From NCBI GenBank assembly GCA_964387775.1, contig CAYLZO010000045.1, forward strand, positions 1 to 25,215: a stretch of 25,215 nt of DNA. The letters run 5' to 3'. Below the pieces are notes generated by a model. The model was not told the DNA's origin. It saw nothing but the letters and a program-made list of their open reading frames with translations, and ran no database searches. Shown in pieces: positions 7,940 to 16,468 of the stretch. Position 1 is the first letter of the stretch, and every line of letters begins with the position of its first letter. Both the position numbers and the translations under genes were made by a program. This DNA is from CAYLZO01 sp964387775 (lineage in GTDB: Bacteria; Chloroflexota; Anaerolineae; JAAYZQ01).

Positions 7940-9121
7940 TCAGACCGCCTCGGCGGCGAGGGCCAGTCCCTGGCCGCCGCTCACACAGAGGCTTGCCAGG
8001 CCCAGGCCGACCTCCCGGCGGCGCATCTCGTGCAACAGGGTCACGACGATGCGAGCGCCCGTGGCTCCCACAGGGTGGCCCAGGGCGATGCCGCTGCCGT
8101 TGACGTTCAGACGCTCGCGAGGAAGCGCGATCTCGCGATCGACCGCCAGCATCTGGGCGGCAAAGGCTTCGTTGATCTCGACGAGGTCAAAGTCGTCGAG
8201 CGTTCTCCCGGTCTGGTCAAAGAGCTCTTGCAGGGCCGGCACCGGCCCGAGCCCCATGTGTCGGGGCTGGACGCCCGCCACCGACTGGCCCACGATCTTG
8301 GCCTCGGCGGGAACTCTGAGTTCCCGCGCTTTCTCCGCTGATAGCAGGATCATGCACGCTGCCGCATCGTTGATGCCGCTCGAGTTGCCGGCCGTCACCG
8401 ACCCTCCCTCGCGAAAGATCGGCCGGAGGTTCGAGAGCTTTTCTACCGTGGTGCCGAAGCGTGGATGTTCGTCGGTGTCGAACGTAATCGGCGGCCCTTT
8501 CCGTTGTGGCACAGGGACCGGCACGATCTCGGCCTCGAACCGTCCCCCTTTGATGGCGCGTTCCGCCTTCTGCTGGCTCCAGGCCGCAAACTTGTCTTGC
8601 TCTTGGCGGGAGATCTGGTAGAGTTCGGCCAGGACTTCGGCGGTTTCTCCCATCAGCATCTCGGCCAGCGGGCAAAAGACGCCGTCCCGGTACTGTCCGT
8701 CCACGAGCACACCGTCGCCGAGGCGATATCCCCAGCGGGCTCTGTCGAGGTAGTACGGAATGCGGCTCTGATTCTCCATTCCCCCGGCCAGGACGATCTC
8801 GCACGCCCCGGTCTGAATGGCCTGCGCGCCGAGCTGGATGGCTTTCAGCCCCGAGCCACAAGCCAGGTTGACGGTGAACGCCGTCCTCTCCGAGGGGATG
8901 CCGGCCCAGATGGCAACCTGGCGGGCCGGATTCGGCCCCAGGCCTGCCTGGCGAGCATTGCCAAAGATCACTTCGTCCACCTGATGAGGCTCTACGCCCG
9001 ATCTGGCCAGGGCCTCGACGGCAACGATGCGGCCGAGCTCGGTGGCCGGTACATCCTTCAGCGTTCCCCCAAAGCGGCCAATAGCGGTTCGAACAGGAGC
9101 GGCGATGACGACTTTGGACAT
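7940..9121 (-). CDS. Acetyl-CoA C-acetyltransferase (thiolase)
   Basis: This 393-residue biosynthetic/degradative type II thiolase would cleave acetoacetyl-CoA (or a longer 3-oxoacyl-CoA) with CoA. The nucleophile is C88 in LACGSGLKAI, the catalytic His is H349 in GIALGHPVGATG, and the second Cys is C379 in CVSGGQG. NEAFAAQ is also present. I place the start at the ATG at 9121, with GGAGG eight bases upstream. The open frame continues 15 codons further but that part does not resemble thiolase. It lies 45 bases after the homocitrate-synthase-like gene and 66 bases before the glutaryl-CoA-dehydrogenase-like gene, completing the oxidation set. Confidence 0.93.
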   Translation of the reverse strand: MSKVVIAAPVRTAIGRFGGTLKDVPATELGRIVAVEALARSGVEPHQVDEVIFGNARQAGLGPNPARQVAIWAGIPSERTAFTVNLACGSGLKAIQLGAQAIQTGACEIVLAGGMENQSRIPYYLDRARWGYRLGDGVLVDGQYRDGVFCPLAEMLMGETAEVLAELYQISRQEQDKFAAWSQQKAERAIKGGRFEAEIVPVPVPQRKGPPITFDTDEHPRFGTTVEKLSNLRPIFREGGSVTAGNSSGINDAAACMILLSAEKARELRVPAEAKIVGQSVAGVQPRHMGLGPVPALQELFDQTGRTLDDFDLVEINEAFAAQMLAVDREIALPRERLNVNGSGIALGHPVGATGARIVVTLLHEMRRREVGLGLASLCVSGGQGLALAAEAV

Positions 9122-9166
9122 GCTTCGTACCTCCGTGAGTGACCTACGGATTCTGGCTCCGGGCAA

Positions 9167-10393
9167 TCAGTTGGACTGACTGAGCACCTGATCCACGATC
9201 TCTTGGAATTGTTCGTCAGAGATGGCCGACCTTTGGGCGATGGCCGTGCTCTTGACCCGGTCTCGCATCTCGGCGATCTGCTCTTCCGAAGCTTCCAGCC
9301 CCAGGGCCTCCAGTTTGAGTTCGATGGAGCGTTTCCCGCTCTTTTTGCCCAGGACCATCGTCATCTCGCGGCCATAGACGCGGGGATGAATCGGCAGGGG
9401 GATGGTCGGGTTGCTAAAGATCAAGTCGATGCCGGCCCCCGTCTCGCGGCTGAACGTGATCTCGCCCGACACCGGCTTGTTCATGGCCGTCCGCACGCCT
9501 GAGCGTTCTTCTACCAGCTTTGACACCGGCCAGAGCTTGTCGAGTCGCACGTTGTGCGGCACGCCGAGGAGCACCTGGAGGGCTGCGGCCGTTTCTTCCA
9601 GGGGCGCGTTGCCCGTGCGCTCCCCCAGGCCGTTGACCGAGACGTGAGCGACGGAAGCGCCGGCGCCCACGGCCGCCAGGGTGCTCCCCACGCTGAGCCC
9701 AAAGTCGTTGTGGGTGTGGATCTCGACCGGCCGTCCCCCCGCAAAGCCCTTCATCTGGCGGACCAGGAAAGCCACCGCTTCCGGGATCGCCGAGCCCAGG
9801 GTGTCTACGACGGCCACAGCGTCGGGGTCCGCTTGCTCGACGACGCCGGTCACGATCTCGCCCAGGACGTCCAGGTCCGCTCGCGTCGTGTCCCAGGGAA
9901 AAAAGACGGTAAAGAGGCCCCGGCTCTTGGCGTATTTGACGGCCTCAACACTTCGCTTCAAGACGTCCCTGGGCTCCCACTTGAGCTGGTATTTGAGGCG
10001 AGGCATACTGCTGGGCACTTCGACGACGACGCCTTGAACCCCGCAGTCCAGGGCCTTTTCCACGTCGCTCACAACTACCCGACACAGGGCCATGACCCGG
10101 GCATTCAGCCCCAGGTTAGCGACGGCTCGAATGGCATCCATCTCGTCGGACGAGACCGCCGGCATGCCTGCTTCGATGCGATCCACGCCGGCCTCGTCCA
10201 AGGCTTGGGCGATGGCGACCTTGTCCTCCTTACCAAAGACCACGCCCGCCGTTTGCTCCCCATCACGCAACGTTGCATCGTGGAACTCGACGTGTGATGG
10301 CAGGTCGAGTCGCTCTCGTATCTCTGTCTCGAAATTGTAGGGACTGACCCACCATTCTGGTGTTTTCCAGGGATGTTCTTCGTTATTCACCAT
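9167..10393 (-). CDS. DRE-TIM metallolyase: homocitrate / isopropylmalate / Re-citrate synthase family
   Basis: This 408-residue enzyme belongs to the acyl-CoA plus 2-oxoacid condensing family (COG0119). Metal and catalytic motifs are HDATLRDGEQTAGVVF at 38-53, HTHNDFG at 226-232 and NGLGERTGN at 254-262. The C-terminal LeuA regulatory domain of leucine-feedback-controlled isopropylmalate synthases is absent, so the size fits homocitrate synthase, NifV or Re-citrate synthase; DGEQTAGVVF recalls the latter two. The reaction could also run in the cleavage direction. SD GGAGG is only two bases from ATG 10393, so the adjacent GTG at 10390 may be the real start. The substrate is not determinable here. 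Confidence 0.85.
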   Translation of the reverse strand: MVNNEEHPWKTPEWWVSPYNFETEIRERLDLPSHVEFHDATLRDGEQTAGVVFGKEDKVAIAQALDEAGVDRIEAGMPAVSSDEMDAIRAVANLGLNARVMALCRVVVSDVEKALDCGVQGVVVEVPSSMPRLKYQLKWEPRDVLKRSVEAVKYAKSRGLFTVFFPWDTTRADLDVLGEIVTGVVEQADPDAVAVVDTLGSAIPEAVAFLVRQMKGFAGGRPVEIHTHNDFGLSVGSTLAAVGAGASVAHVSVNGLGERTGNAPLEETAAALQVLLGVPHNVRLDKLWPVSKLVEERSGVRTAMNKPVSGEITFSRETGAGIDLIFSNPTIPLPIHPRVYGREMTMVLGKKSGKRSIELKLEALGLEASEEQIAEMRDRVKSTAIAQRSAISDEQFQEIVDQVLSQSN

Positions 10394-10536
10394 ATCCTCC
10401 TTGACTTGGCCTAATTGACCTGTCTTATGATTTGGCGTTGGGCTGCCGATTGCAATAGTCCGAACGATGACAAGTTCGTGTAGAATTCACTTTCTTTATC
10501 TTGGGCTTCTATTCTCATCCTCCTCCCGGACGCTGG

Positions 10537-11454
10537 TTACCCCTGAGGGTCCAAGACCATATAGGCAAAATCCCCGGGATGCATCCGCACCGGGCCGGAA
10601 CCGACGAGGGTGATCCGGTTCTCCTCGAAGGGGGCCCGGAACTCTTCCAGCACTTCAAAGGTGTAGGGGCTTACGATCTGGCCCAGTAGCGTATCCCTTG
10701 GAACGACCCAGCCGATAGCATTGCCCGATATCTCGGGCTGCAACAGACCCCCGTGGCGGGGCCGCAGGAGGCGCATCTTGCTGCTGACGATTTGGTCGGC
10801 CGGGACGGCGACTTCTCCCGGCAGCATCTCGAGGTACCTGAGGCAATTCAGGATCCCGGTCAGACCCTTCTGGATGTAGAATTCGTCACGATACATGCCC
10901 CCGCCAAACTCGGCGATGACGATCGGCTTGCCCCGTTCGTGAACGACCGTGGACGACGTGCCCGGGATCACGTTCCACTGGATGACGGCGCTGGATCCGA
11001 ATGCCTGGGCAAACGCGACGTCCTCAAAGACGTAAGAGTAGTCACAGATGAAGCAGTGCGAGCCGCTGTGCAGGTCGATCACGGCATCGGCCCGGCGCAA
11101 AACGTTCTCGTGGATGGCGTGCGCCATCTGCTCCGAGATGGAGCCCGTCGTCCGGCCGGGGAAGAGCCGATTCAAGTTGGCCATATCTATCCACGTGTTG
11201 CGCGTCTGAGACTCAAAGCCCAGCGGATTCATCACCGGCACCGCCAGGACCGTCCCGCTCAAATCCGCCTCGTCCAGCTCGTGGACCAATCGGCGGACGA
11301 CCTCGACGGTGATGGGTTCATCCCCGTGCACGGCAGCCAGGACGGCCACCGTCGGGCCGGGTTTTCCCGTGATGGTGTGCAGGGGCAGCCGGAGCGGGGC
11401 GCCGCTGGCCAGCGTGCCCACCGAAAGCCAGGCAAAGGACCTCTGATTCGTCAT
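10537..11454 (-). CDS. Succinylglutamate desuccinylase/aspartoacylase-family Zn hydrolase
   Basis: This 305-residue member of the M14 carboxypeptidase-like AstE/AspA family would hydrolyse an N-acyl amino acid or related amide. The Zn ligands are H43 and E46 in HGDEP and H129 in DLHSG. N94/R96 in NLNRLFPG match the substrate-binding NxNR pattern, and E182 in AEFGGG is the likely general base. ATG 11454 has AGGAGG six bases upstream, so the 16 extra N-terminal codons of the open frame are not used. It follows the peptide-type permease gene by 44 bases, which suggests action on the imported compound. The exact acyl group is unknown. Confidence 0.87.
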   Translation of the reverse strand: MTNQRSFAWLSVGTLASGAPLRLPLHTITGKPGPTVAVLAAVHGDEPITVEVVRRLVHELDEADLSGTVLAVPVMNPLGFESQTRNTWIDMANLNRLFPGRTTGSISEQMAHAIHENVLRRADAVIDLHSGSHCFICDYSYVFEDVAFAQAFGSSAVIQWNVIPGTSSTVVHERGKPIVIAEFGGGMYRDEFYIQKGLTGILNCLRYLEMLPGEVAVPADQIVSSKMRLLRPRHGGLLQPEISGNAIGWVVPRDTLLGQIVSPYTFEVLEEFRAPFEENRITLVGSGPVRMHPGDFAYMVLDPQG

Positions 11455-11498
11455 ACCAAACCTCCTGGAATTACAGATTTCGTGAGTTCGGGTGCCTA

Positions 11499-12404
11499 TC
11501 ACTTCAGGCTCATGGGATCAAAGACGTCACTCAGGCCATCTCCGATGGCGTTGAAGGCGAGTACAGTCAAGAGAATGGCCACGCCGGGGTAGACGGCCAG
11601 GACCGGATTGGTGAACACAAACCCCCGGGCATTGTACAGCATATTGCCCCAGCTCGGCATCGGCGGCTGGACGCCCAATCCCAGGTAGCTGAGCGCCGAT
11701 TCGACCAATATCGCGTAGGCCACGTTCAGGGTGCAAGCGACGACCATGGGGCCAATGACCTGGGGAGTGACGTGGCGATACAGAATCCGCCGCTTGGGCA
11801 CGCCCAAGGCCCGGGCAGCCAGGATATAGTCCATCTCGCGGATGCGTAGGACTTCACTACGAACGATGCGGGCCACGGACATCCAGGCCGTCAGCCCAAT
11901 GACAATGACGACGTTGACAAAGCCCCCGCCAATGGCCGCCAGGACCGTGAGCAACAAGAAGTAGAGGGGGATCGACATGAAAGCGTCTGTCACGCGCATG
12001 ATGATGGTGTCTAGCTTACCGCCCACGTAGCCAGATACCAAGCCCAGGACTCCGCCCACGCCGACCGAGATCAAGGCCGCGATCAGGCCGACGACCAAGG
12101 ATACGCGACCGCCATGCATGAGCCTGGACAGGACATCCCGGCCATGCTCGTCGGTGCCCAGGGGGTGTTCGGGGCAGATTCCGCTCATCCGATTCAGGAG
12201 GTCGATCTCTTCCAGCGAAACCCGCCAGAACAGGGGGCCGACAAAGGCAAACACGAAGAGCAGGACGATAGTCACCAGCCCGGCGAAGGCGAGGCGATGT
12301 CGAACGAATTGACGCCATCGGCGACGCCAGATGCTGATTTCCCCCCGCTCCTTCCTTTGGACAGAATAGGAACTCATCTGCTTGACCTTTGTTTGCACCG
12401 CCAT
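11499..12404 (-). CDS. dppC: Peptide-type ABC transporter permease (DppC/OppC family)
   Basis: This 301-residue inner-membrane permease of the dipeptide/oligopeptide/nickel class has a first membrane span at about 38-60 and the DppC signature HPLGTDEHGRDVLSRL at 80-95. Four or five further spans follow. The cytoplasmic EAA loop at about 194-214 (ILAARALGVPKRRIL) contacts the ATPase. GGCGVQPPMPSWG-like sequence after the loop (LGLGVQPPMPSWGNML) is typical of the family. It pairs with the DppB-type permease 180 bases upstream. No ATPase genes are nearby, so it must use subunits encoded elsewhere. Confidence 0.92.
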   Translation of the reverse strand: MAVQTKVKQMSSYSVQRKERGEISIWRRRWRQFVRHRLAFAGLVTIVLLFVFAFVGPLFWRVSLEEIDLLNRMSGICPEHPLGTDEHGRDVLSRLMHGGRVSLVVGLIAALISVGVGGVLGLVSGYVGGKLDTIIMRVTDAFMSIPLYFLLLTVLAAIGGGFVNVVIVIGLTAWMSVARIVRSEVLRIREMDYILAARALGVPKRRILYRHVTPQVIGPMVVACTLNVAYAILVESALSYLGLGVQPPMPSWGNMLYNARGFVFTNPVLAVYPGVAILLTVLAFNAIGDGLSDVFDPMSLK

Positions 12405-12584
12405 AGTCCACGTCCTATTCCAGAGTTGAATGCCTCTCTCTTCGAGCCAACCGAGCCTCGGCTCACCTTTTCAGAATACGACAGAACAGCCGGCCTATTA
12501 GGGGCCTAATCCATGAAATCCTGACACATTGAGCAAGGATTTTGTGGACAGCGTTTTGCCCTTTTGGTTCCGGCTCTGGCCGGG

Positions 12585-13532
12585 TTAGGTGAGACGAATT
12601 CGAGGATCCAGGGCCGTATACACCAGGTCAACGACGATGTTGGTCGCGACGACCAGCGTGGCGACCAGCATCGTCACCCCCATCACGACGGGGTAGTCAC
12701 GATTCACGGCCCCCTGGTAGGCCAGCGTTCCCAAGCCGGGCCAGCCGAACACGGTCTCGATGACCACCGTGCCCCCCACCAATCGAGGCATGTAGTAGGC
12801 AAAGATTGTGATGACGGGCAGGATCGAGTTCCGCAGCACGTGGCCCAGGAGGACCGTCCGCTCCTTCAGCCCCTTTCCCCTCGCCGTTCGGACATAGTCT
12901 TCGCCGAGTTGCGTCGAGATCGTCGCCCGGGCATAGCGCGTGATCTGCGGCACGACCGTCACTCCCAGGACAAAAGCCGGCATGACGAGGTGCTCAAGCC
13001 TGTCTACGAGGCTGAATGGTTCGCCAACCGTAAGCATGCCGGCCGACGGCAGCCACTTGAGCTTGGCAGAGAACAAGATAATTAACAAGATGCCGAGCCA
13101 AAAGGGCGGTATCGATATGCCGAGGAATGTGGAAACCGTGACCAAATAGTCGGTGATGGAGTAGCGTCGCACCGCCGACACAATGGCAATGGGAATGCCG
13201 ACAAAGGCTGCCGGCAACATAGCAGCCACCACGAGCAGGAGCGAATTAGGGAGTCGACGCACGATCATGTCCATCACCGGCTCCCGGTTGATGAACGAGC
13301 TGCCGAGATCCCCCGTGAGAAAGTTGCCCAACCACCGAAAGTACTGAACCCAGACGGGTTGATCCAGCCCCAGTTGGCGGCGCAGGATTTCGATGGCTTC
13401 TTCGTCCAGGCCGGGATACATGAGGATCGAGAGGCCGCCGGGTGCAAGCTGAGTCGTGCTGAAGGTAATGACCGAGACCAACCAGATCACGACCAACCCC
13501 AGCACGATTCTTCTTAAAAGATAGCCTCGCAT
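12585..13532 (-). CDS. dppB: Peptide-type ABC transporter permease (DppB/OppB family)
   Basis: This 315-residue permease has an N-terminal span at about 9-29, the DppB signature GDLGSSF at 74-80, spans at about 97-120 and 132-156, the EAA loop EDYVRTARGKGLKER at 211-225, and ETVFGWPGLG near the C-terminus. AGGAGA precedes the ATG. It lies between the binding-protein gene and dppC, the usual order A-B-C. The 180 bases between this gene and dppC hold no gene. They contain a short inverted repeat (GAGCC TC GGCTC, 12453-12464) and nothing else I can assign. Confidence 0.93.
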   Translation of the reverse strand: MRGYLLRRIVLGLVVIWLVSVITFSTTQLAPGGLSILMYPGLDEEAIEILRRQLGLDQPVWVQYFRWLGNFLTGDLGSSFINREPVMDMIVRRLPNSLLLVVAAMLPAAFVGIPIAIVSAVRRYSITDYLVTVSTFLGISIPPFWLGILLIILFSAKLKWLPSAGMLTVGEPFSLVDRLEHLVMPAFVLGVTVVPQITRYARATISTQLGEDYVRTARGKGLKERTVLLGHVLRNSILPVITIFAYYMPRLVGGTVVIETVFGWPGLGTLAYQGAVNRDYPVVMGVTMLVATLVVATNIVVDLVYTALDPRIRLT

Positions 13533-13550
13533 TCGGTCTCTCCTAGCCAG

Positions 13551-13608
13551 GCGGAGGGAGAAGGCGCCCGTTCAGCGATCGGTTCTCCCTGGACAGACGC
13601 CCCTCCGC
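13551..13608 (-). repeat. Hairpin between binding-protein and permease genes
   Basis: AGGGAGAA (13555-13562) can pair with TTCTCCCT (13583-13590) as an 8-bp stem with a 20-base loop. An alternative pairing of GCGGAGGG (13551-13558) with CCCTCCGC (13601-13608) shares the left arm, so the two stems exclude each other. There is no T tract, so it does not look like a rho-independent terminator. Hairpins after binding-protein genes often protect the upstream mRNA so that binding protein exceeds permease; that role is inferred here. Confidence 0.45.
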
Positions 13609-13635
13609 TCCTACCCCGTTGGCCCACAGGCCAGG

Positions 13636-15297
13636 CTACTTTTCAAAGTACCACTCTTCCGCAAACTGGAGCGCATCGCGCATCTCCAGGTTGGGGATGC
13701 CCATGAGGTTCTTGGCCATGGCGTTGGTCTCGGTCAGATAGTAGAAGATGATCACCGGCGGATCTTTGAGCATGATCTCCTGGATCTGGTGGTAGATCTG
13801 GCGCCGCTCCTCGCGGTCGAGGGTTCGCGCTCCCTCTTCAAAGAGGCGATCGACCTCCTCGTTGCAGTAGCGGCTGTAGGGCACGTTCATGGTCCCCTCA
13901 CAGGACCAATAGGCGGTCTGGTCCGGATCGGTCGGGTGGGCCCAGTAGCCGTTTGTTACCTCTGGCACGCCCCGGAACCTTTCGTAAAGCCACGTCGTCC
14001 AGTCCATGATCTCCAGCTTGGCGTCGATGCCGATGGCCCGCCAGTACTGTTGGGCGATGACGGCGTTCTCCCGCCGGTCTGAGGCGACGTTGTCGGCGGC
14101 GATGGTGAAGCTGAGGGGTTGGCCGTCCTTCTCCCAAAACTTTTCGCCCATGGTAAAGCCCGCTTCCTCAAGCAGTTCTTTCGCCTTCTCCGGATCGTAG
14201 GAAATGGGCTCCAGGTCGTCGGCAAAGGCCCAGTCGATGCTCTTCGGAATGGTTGCAATGGGCATGTCGGCCCGGCCCATCATCACGCTGTCGATCATGG
14301 CTTGCCGGTCCAGGGCGTAGATCAGGGCCAGGCGCACGAGGCGATCTCCGAGCACCGGGTCGTCGTGGTTGATCATGCTGTGGTTGTACTTGGTCGTGGG
14401 CGAACTGATGACCTTCAGGTGATCCTGCTGTTCCAGGATGGCCAGGTGTCGGCCCGGGGCGACTTCGTGCAGGTCGAGTTCGCCGGCGATGAGCTGCGCC
14501 ACGACAGTCTCCGGGTCCTCGGTGATGGTCACCACGATCTCGTCCAGGTAGGGGCGACCCAGGTAATAATCCTCAAAGGCTTCGTAGCGGATGAACCCCT
14601 CGCCTACTTCGACGACCTTGAAGGGGCCGTTGCCGATGGGATTCTTGAGGTTGAAATCGTCGTTGTCCAGGAAGTTGCCTTCCAGGATGTGTTTGGGTGA
14701 GATGTAGACGAAATAGCAGAGCATGTTCAGGAGGGGGGCGTACGGATAGGCGGTGTGGATGCGCACCGTATGGGGATCCACGACCTCGACGTCGTCGATG
14801 GCCGCCAGGTTGGACCTGTAGCGCCAGGCATTCTCTTCCTTACGCAGCTCGTCCAGCGTGAACTTGACGTCCTCGGCGGTGCAGGGCTCGCCATCGTGCC
14901 ATTTCATGTTCTCGTGCAGGTAGAACGTCCAGGTGAGACCGTCTTCGGACACCTCCCAGCTCTTGGCCATCTGGCCGACCGGTTCCAGTTGCTCATTCAT
15001 GCGGGTTAGGGAGTCGAAGGCCAGTTTCATGGCGTGGGCAGAGGGGCGTGGCGTGCTGTGGACCGGGTTAAAGATCACGTCGTCTTCGACGGACCATCTC
15101 AAGGTGCCGCCATATTTCGACGACTCGTCGGACGCTGGCGGCTCGGTTGGCTCTTCCGCCACCTCAGTAGGCTCAACCTGTTCTTCTGTGGGCTGAACAG
15201 CTTCTTCCGTGGGTGCCGTGGTGGGTTCTGTCACATCCCCGCAGGCCGACAGAACCACTGCCAAGGCAGCAAGTAGGACCAGAAATCGTTTAAACAC
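13636..15297 (-). CDS. Peptide/solute-binding lipoprotein of ABC transporter (family 5)
   Basis: This 553-residue extracytoplasmic binding protein belongs to the DppA/OppA class (SBP_bac_5). It has a lipoprotein signal with FKRFLVLLAALAVV and lipobox LSAC, lipidated at C19. A Pro/Thr/Glu-rich tether follows at about 22-58, then the family core begins at YGGTLRW. DGLTWTFYLHENMKWHDGEP is the usual landmark and there is a late YDPEKAKELLEEAGF repeat. The start is GTG 15297 with AGGAGG five bases upstream; the longer frame would put charged residues before the signal peptide. It heads the transporter genes. Ligands of this class include peptides, opines, sugars and small amides, so the ligand cannot be told. 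Confidence 0.93.
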   Translation of the reverse strand: MFKRFLVLLAALAVVLSACGDVTEPTTAPTEEAVQPTEEQVEPTEVAEEPTEPPASDESSKYGGTLRWSVEDDVIFNPVHSTPRPSAHAMKLAFDSLTRMNEQLEPVGQMAKSWEVSEDGLTWTFYLHENMKWHDGEPCTAEDVKFTLDELRKEENAWRYRSNLAAIDDVEVVDPHTVRIHTAYPYAPLLNMLCYFVYISPKHILEGNFLDNDDFNLKNPIGNGPFKVVEVGEGFIRYEAFEDYYLGRPYLDEIVVTITEDPETVVAQLIAGELDLHEVAPGRHLAILEQQDHLKVISSPTTKYNHSMINHDDPVLGDRLVRLALIYALDRQAMIDSVMMGRADMPIATIPKSIDWAFADDLEPISYDPEKAKELLEEAGFTMGEKFWEKDGQPLSFTIAADNVASDRRENAVIAQQYWRAIGIDAKLEIMDWTTWLYERFRGVPEVTNGYWAHPTDPDQTAYWSCEGTMNVPYSRYCNEEVDRLFEEGARTLDREERRQIYHQIQEIMLKDPPVIIFYYLTETNAMAKNLMGIPNLEMRDALQFAEEWYFEK

Positions 15298-15310
15298 CTC
15301 TACCTCCTTT

Positions 15311-15323
15311 GGTTCTCTGAACC
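15311..15323. promoter_or_regulatory. Short inverted repeat just upstream of the binding-protein ribosome site
   Basis: GGTTC TCT GAACC forms a 5-bp inverted repeat, nearly extended by flanking TTT/GAA, about 14-26 bases before the GTG start of the binding-protein gene. It also borders the AGGAGG ribosome site. It could be a small operator or a hairpin affecting translation. With only five perfect pairs it may be chance. Confidence 0.25.
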
Positions 15324-15406
15324 GAAAGCTTCTTTGCATGCTATTGGACGACGACCCACTCCTCTTTTCTGAGATCTACCTCCTTTCTGTCGTTCGACAC
15401 AAGCCG

Positions 15407-16468
15407 CTAAGAAGCCAGACCCACAGTTCCCCCTGCCTGTGCTGACTCGTAGGCGGCAAGCATCACCTCCGTCGTGTGCCGGCTCTCCTCCAGGGTGACG
15501 ATGTGTGGCGTATCATCCAGCACACAATCCACAAAATGAGCCACGGATTCTTTCAGTTGCCCGAACATCCGCTGCCCATTGAGAAATCCCATGCTCGTAC
15601 TCGGCAGTGGATAGCCACCCAAGTTGGGGATCGCGCCGAAATAGGGATCCATCAGTGGATCGCTATAGACCTCGACCCCGCCGTGGGTGTGGTCCACCTC
15701 AATGACCGCTTTCGTGCCGACCAGGCGCATGTGCTGATCGACGTAAGACTTGGCACTCAGCGGCAGGCACCAGCCAGCTTCCACAATGAGTGTCCCCCCG
15801 CCCTTCAAGCTGAGAAAAGCCAGTACATAGTCGTCCGTGTCGATCCCCTGGCTGGCGAGGAAGCCCCGGTGGGCGACCGCCCTGACTTCGGCGACCTGTT
15901 CCCCCGTGACCCAGAGCAGGGCGTCGATGATGTGAATGCCCACAAAAAAGAGGGGAGAACTCTGGGCCGCCCAGCCGAGCATGCTCTGCGGAACGTGGAC
16001 CACGTCGTGAAAGCGCCCCTCGCCGAGCAGCACGTCCCCCAGGTAGCCGTGCTTGACCGCATCGCGCGCCTTGGCGTAACGGGGCGACCAGCGCATCATA
16101 TAGTTGACGGCGAATAGGTTCCGGCTGCTTGCCGCCCTGTCGAGAATGGCATCCAGGTCTACCTGGTTCGTCGCCAGGGGCTTCTCGACCAGGACGGCGA
16201 CGTCCGCGTCCACGCAAGCCTCGACCAGCTCCCGATGCAGGAAATCGGGTGTGACGATGGAAACAGCGTCGAGCTTGGCCTCTTTGAGCATGCGCCGATA
16301 GTCGCCAAAGACCTGCTCGGCCCCGCATTGCTCTGCGACCTTGGCCGCACGCGTCCGGTCCACGTCGCAGATGGCCACCACTTCGGAGCGAGGATAGGTC
16401 GCATAGGCGCGAGCGTGGTTCTGCCCCCAGACGCCAACTCCAATGACCGCCGTGCGCAATTTCGTCAT
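15407..16468 (-). CDS. Gfo/Idh/MocA-family NAD(P)-dependent oxidoreductase
   Basis: This 353-residue dehydrogenase has a Rossmann motif GVGVWG at 10-15 and the family EKP motif (E95, K96, P97) that places the catalytic lysine near the nicotinamide. Substrates in this family are mostly sugars, inositols or cyclic polyols, and also biliverdin and some amino-acid derivatives. The substrate here is unknown. Its ATG overlaps the stop of the M20 hydrolase gene (ATGA), so the two are translationally coupled and probably act in sequence. Confidence 0.88.
   Translation of the reverse strand: MTKLRTAVIGVGVWGQNHARAYATYPRSEVVAICDVDRTRAAKVAEQCGAEQVFGDYRRMLKEAKLDAVSIVTPDFLHRELVEACVDADVAVLVEKPLATNQVDLDAILDRAASSRNLFAVNYMMRWSPRYAKARDAVKHGYLGDVLLGEGRFHDVVHVPQSMLGWAAQSSPLFFVGIHIIDALLWVTGEQVAEVRAVAHRGFLASQGIDTDDYVLAFLSLKGGGTLIVEAGWCLPLSAKSYVDQHMRLVGTKAVIEVDHTHGGVEVYSDPLMDPYFGAIPNLGGYPLPSTSMGFLNGQRMFGQLKESVAHFVDCVLDDTPHIVTLEESRHTTEVMLAAYESAQAGGTVGLAS

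Noticed and set aside
10394..10536. Internal promoter upstream of the homocitrate-synthase-like gene
   Set aside because: No pair of boxes with acceptable spacing was seen in these 143 bases; only weak AT-rich pieces occur.
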